DNA of 13,590 bases from Anaerolineae bacterium (GTDB lineage Bacteria > Chloroflexota > Anaerolineae > JAAYZQ01), in contig JAFGOG010000222.1 of assembly GCA_016926595.1 (NCBI GenBank), positions 1 through 13,590 on the forward strand. Direction: 5' to 3'. Under the pieces are notes generated by a model. It did not search any database. It was not told the origin of the DNA and saw only the letters and a program-made list of their open reading frames with translations. The translations under genes and the position numbers were made by a program. Positions 11,878 through 13,590 of this stretch are shown one piece after another. How positions within the stretch are numbered: position 1 is the first letter of the stretch; each line of letters begins with the position of its first letter.

Positions 11878-13590
11878 ATGCTGCGCTGTCCCGACCCGGG
11901 CTGTGGCCTGGTCAACAGGCCAAACAGCCGCTTCTGCGCCAGGTGCGGGCGACCTCTGGGCGGAGCATCCCAATCGCCCGCCATCGGAGAGAGCGGTTGG
12001 TCGATCCTGCGCTCGGGTCGCCTGATGCACGGGGGCGCCTATCGCATCCTGGAGCCGTTGGGCAAAGGGGGCATGGGCGCCCTGTACCTGGCCGCCGACA
12101 CGGCCGCCTTTGACCGCAAGTGCGTGATCAAGGAGCTGATCGATTACTATAATCCCGCCGACCCGGAAGAAACGCGCCAGGCCCAGGCGCGCTTTGAGGC
12201 TGAAGCTCGGCTGCTGGCCGAGTTGAACCACCCCGGCATCCCGCGCATCTACACCTACTTTTCCGAAGCAGGACGGCATTACATCGTTATGGAATATGTG
12301 GAGGGCGATATCGTCGAGCAAGGGGTGACCCACGTGGACGCCGCCGGGCGCACCGTCCCGGCCCGCCCGCTGCCGCCGGAGGTCGTCATCCGCCACGCCA
12401 TCCGCGTCTGCCGCGTCCTGGAACACCTGGCCGACCGCCCCACCCCGGTGATCCATCACGATATCAAGCCTGCCAACCTCATCGTCGAGCGCGCCAGCGG
12501 CGAGGTGCGGCTGGTCGATTTTGGCACGGCGCGGATCCACACCCGCCGCCTGCTGCCAGGTGAGCAGCCGGCTATTTTTGGCACGCGGGGCTATGCCGCC
12601 CCAGAGCAGTATCAGGGCAGCTCGGATCCCCGCTCCGACGTCTACTCCCTGGCTGCCGCCGTCTACCACCTGCTGACCGACGACGACCCCGGCGATCACC
12701 CCTTCCAGTTCCCCAAGCTCGATACCCTGCCCGCCGCCCTGGCCGATGTGCTGGGGCGGGCGCTGCGCCTGGAAGGCAACCGCCGCAGCACCGCCTTTGA
12801 GTTCCGCCAGGGGCTGGAAGCCTGGCTCATCCCCGAGGGCGCCAGCCGGCCCTTTGTCTTTCGCAGCGGGGGTGTGGCCCACACCACCGAAGACCTGGTC
12901 GCCCTGGCCGACCGCTACTGGGCCGATGCCCGCGCCCACCTGGCGGCCGGCGACTTTCAGCGCTGGTTCCGCGAGCGCAACCGCCACGACCTGGCGGCCA
13001 AGGCCGAATCGGCCCGGCTGGAGGCCGGGGAGGACGCCGACGCCGCGCTTGAGGGCTTGATGCAGCGCCTCAATCCCCGCCTGCCGCCGCCCCATCCGGC
13101 CATCGAGCCGTTGGCCCTCGATCTTAAAGTCGGCCGAACGCGGCCCGTTACCGCGCAGTTGACGGTGCGCAACCAGGGGCGCGGCTATGCCCAGGCTGCC
13201 CTCAGCGCCTCAGTGCCCTGGCTGCGCTTTGAGCCGGCGGAGGTGGGCTGCCTGGCCAACCAGGAGGCGCGGGTGACCGTATCTCTCGACGCCTCGCGCC
13301 TCCCTTTCCGGCATGACCACCAGGCGGTGATCGCCTGCACGCCGTCCCGGGGCGCCCGCATGTCGGTGGCCGTGTCCGCCGAGTTCAGCCTGGCCTGGGA
13401 GATACTTCGACGCATCCAAGAAGGGCTGCGCGTCCTCGCCCGGCGGGCCGGCCAGGGGTTCAAGCAGGGCTGGTCGCTCTGGCAGCGAACGATCGGCAGC
13501 CTGGCCAAGTCGCGCACCGGGCTGGCCATCCTGGTGGCCGAGACCATCCTGCTCGACGTGCTGCTGGTGGCCTTGTGGCGGCTGTGGTAC
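11878..13590 (+). CDS. Zinc ribbon-Ser/Thr protein kinase with Ig-like domain and probable membrane segment (partial)
   Basis: The frame from the ATG at 11878 has no stop before the window end (571 codons), so the protein is cut at its C-terminus. It begins with a zinc ribbon (C4, C9, C20, C23). The kinase domain spans about 48-318: GKGGMG (62-67), ATP lysine K85, helix-C E109, catalytic loop VIHHDIKPAN with D195 and N200, DFG at 214-216 and APE at 241-243. The HRD arginine is histidine, a 'non-RD' kinase. A charged helical segment (about 330-400) follows, then a beta-sandwich (about 410-500; LTVRNQGRGYAQAALS, WLRFEP) of Ig-like type. From about 548 a hydrophobic stretch (GLAILVAETILLDVLLVAL) looks like a membrane helix, although E and D lie within it. 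It is the last visible gene of the operon, behind a hairpin that may limit its expression. Confidence 0.9.
   Translation, partial: MLRCPDPGCGLVNRPNSRFCARCGRPLGGASQSPAIGESGWSILRSGRLMHGGAYRILEPLGKGGMGALYLAADTAAFDRKCVIKELIDYYNPADPEETRQAQARFEAEARLLAELNHPGIPRIYTYFSEAGRHYIVMEYVEGDIVEQGVTHVDAAGRTVPARPLPPEVVIRHAIRVCRVLEHLADRPTPVIHHDIKPANLIVERASGEVRLVDFGTARIHTRRLLPGEQPAIFGTRGYAAPEQYQGSSDPRSDVYSLAAAVYHLLTDDDPGDHPFQFPKLDTLPAALADVLGRALRLEGNRRSTAFEFRQGLEAWLIPEGASRPFVFRSGGVAHTTEDLVALADRYWADARAHLAAGDFQRWFRERNRHDLAAKAESARLEAGEDADAALEGLMQRLNPRLPPPHPAIEPLALDLKVGRTRPVTAQLTVRNQGRGYAQAALSASVPWLRFEPAEVGCLANQEARVTVSLDASRLPFRHDHQAVIACTPSRGARMSVAVSAEFSLAWEILRRIQEGLRVLARRAGQGFKQGWSLWQRTIGSLAKSRTGLAILVAETILLDVLLVALWRLWY

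Noticed and set aside
11722..13095. Long - strand frame of 457 codons
   Set aside because: Antisense of the second kinase, which has complete kinase motifs; no motif is seen in the - strand product.
6460..13590. Type VI secretion regulatory cluster (PpkA/PppA/FHA)
   Set aside because: No Tss structural gene is visible and the domain layout (zinc ribbons, soluble vWA) differs; kept only as a comparison.

Overview
The window is bacterial, with genes packed tightly on the + strand and good Shine-Dalgarno sites. Most of it is GC-rich. The style of the second half (soluble Ser/Thr kinases carrying zinc ribbons and FHA domains, short double-cysteine ribbons joined by Pro/Ala linkers, an Ig-like fold behind a kinase) most resembles Chloroflexota (Anaerolineae or Caldilineae type). 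This is an inference from style; no marker gene is present. Twelve protein-coding genes can be supported, two of them cut by the window edges. No tRNA, rRNA, CRISPR array, transposase or integrase was seen.

Left part (1-4051): the tail of an unidentified gene, possibly a class II aldolase, ends at 115. Next come a PfkB-family sugar kinase, a two-pass membrane protein of unknown function, and a transketolase split into N-terminal (TPP-binding) and C-terminal subunits. These four genes have mixed codon use and a clearly lower GC content than the rest. They look like a cassette placed between older GC-rich genes.

Middle part (4089-6295): rpiA, rpe and a class III-like PPK2 polyphosphate kinase follow. 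With the transketolase, the two isomerase/epimerase genes form most of a non-oxidative pentose phosphate set. The sugar kinase would feed phosphorylated ketose into it.

Right part (6296-13590): a 164-bp gap carries a strong extended -10 promoter and a second TATAAT box. Five genes follow in one direction: Ser/Thr kinase-zinc ribbon-FHA; zinc ribbon-PP2C phosphatase; a soluble vWA protein; a four-ribbon FHA protein; and a second zinc ribbon-kinase with an Ig-like domain and a probable membrane segment, running off the window. Kinase, PP2C phosphatase, vWA and FHA together make a phospho-signalling module. The combination recalls the vWA/PP2C/kinase triads ('TerY-P') described by comparative genomics in ter stress-response systems, but no TerD-like gene is visible here.

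The best candidates for something undescribed are this zinc-ribbon-rich module, the PP2C protein with what looks like a decayed kinase N-lobe around a zinc ribbon, and the membrane protein embedded in a sugar kinase/split-transketolase operon.
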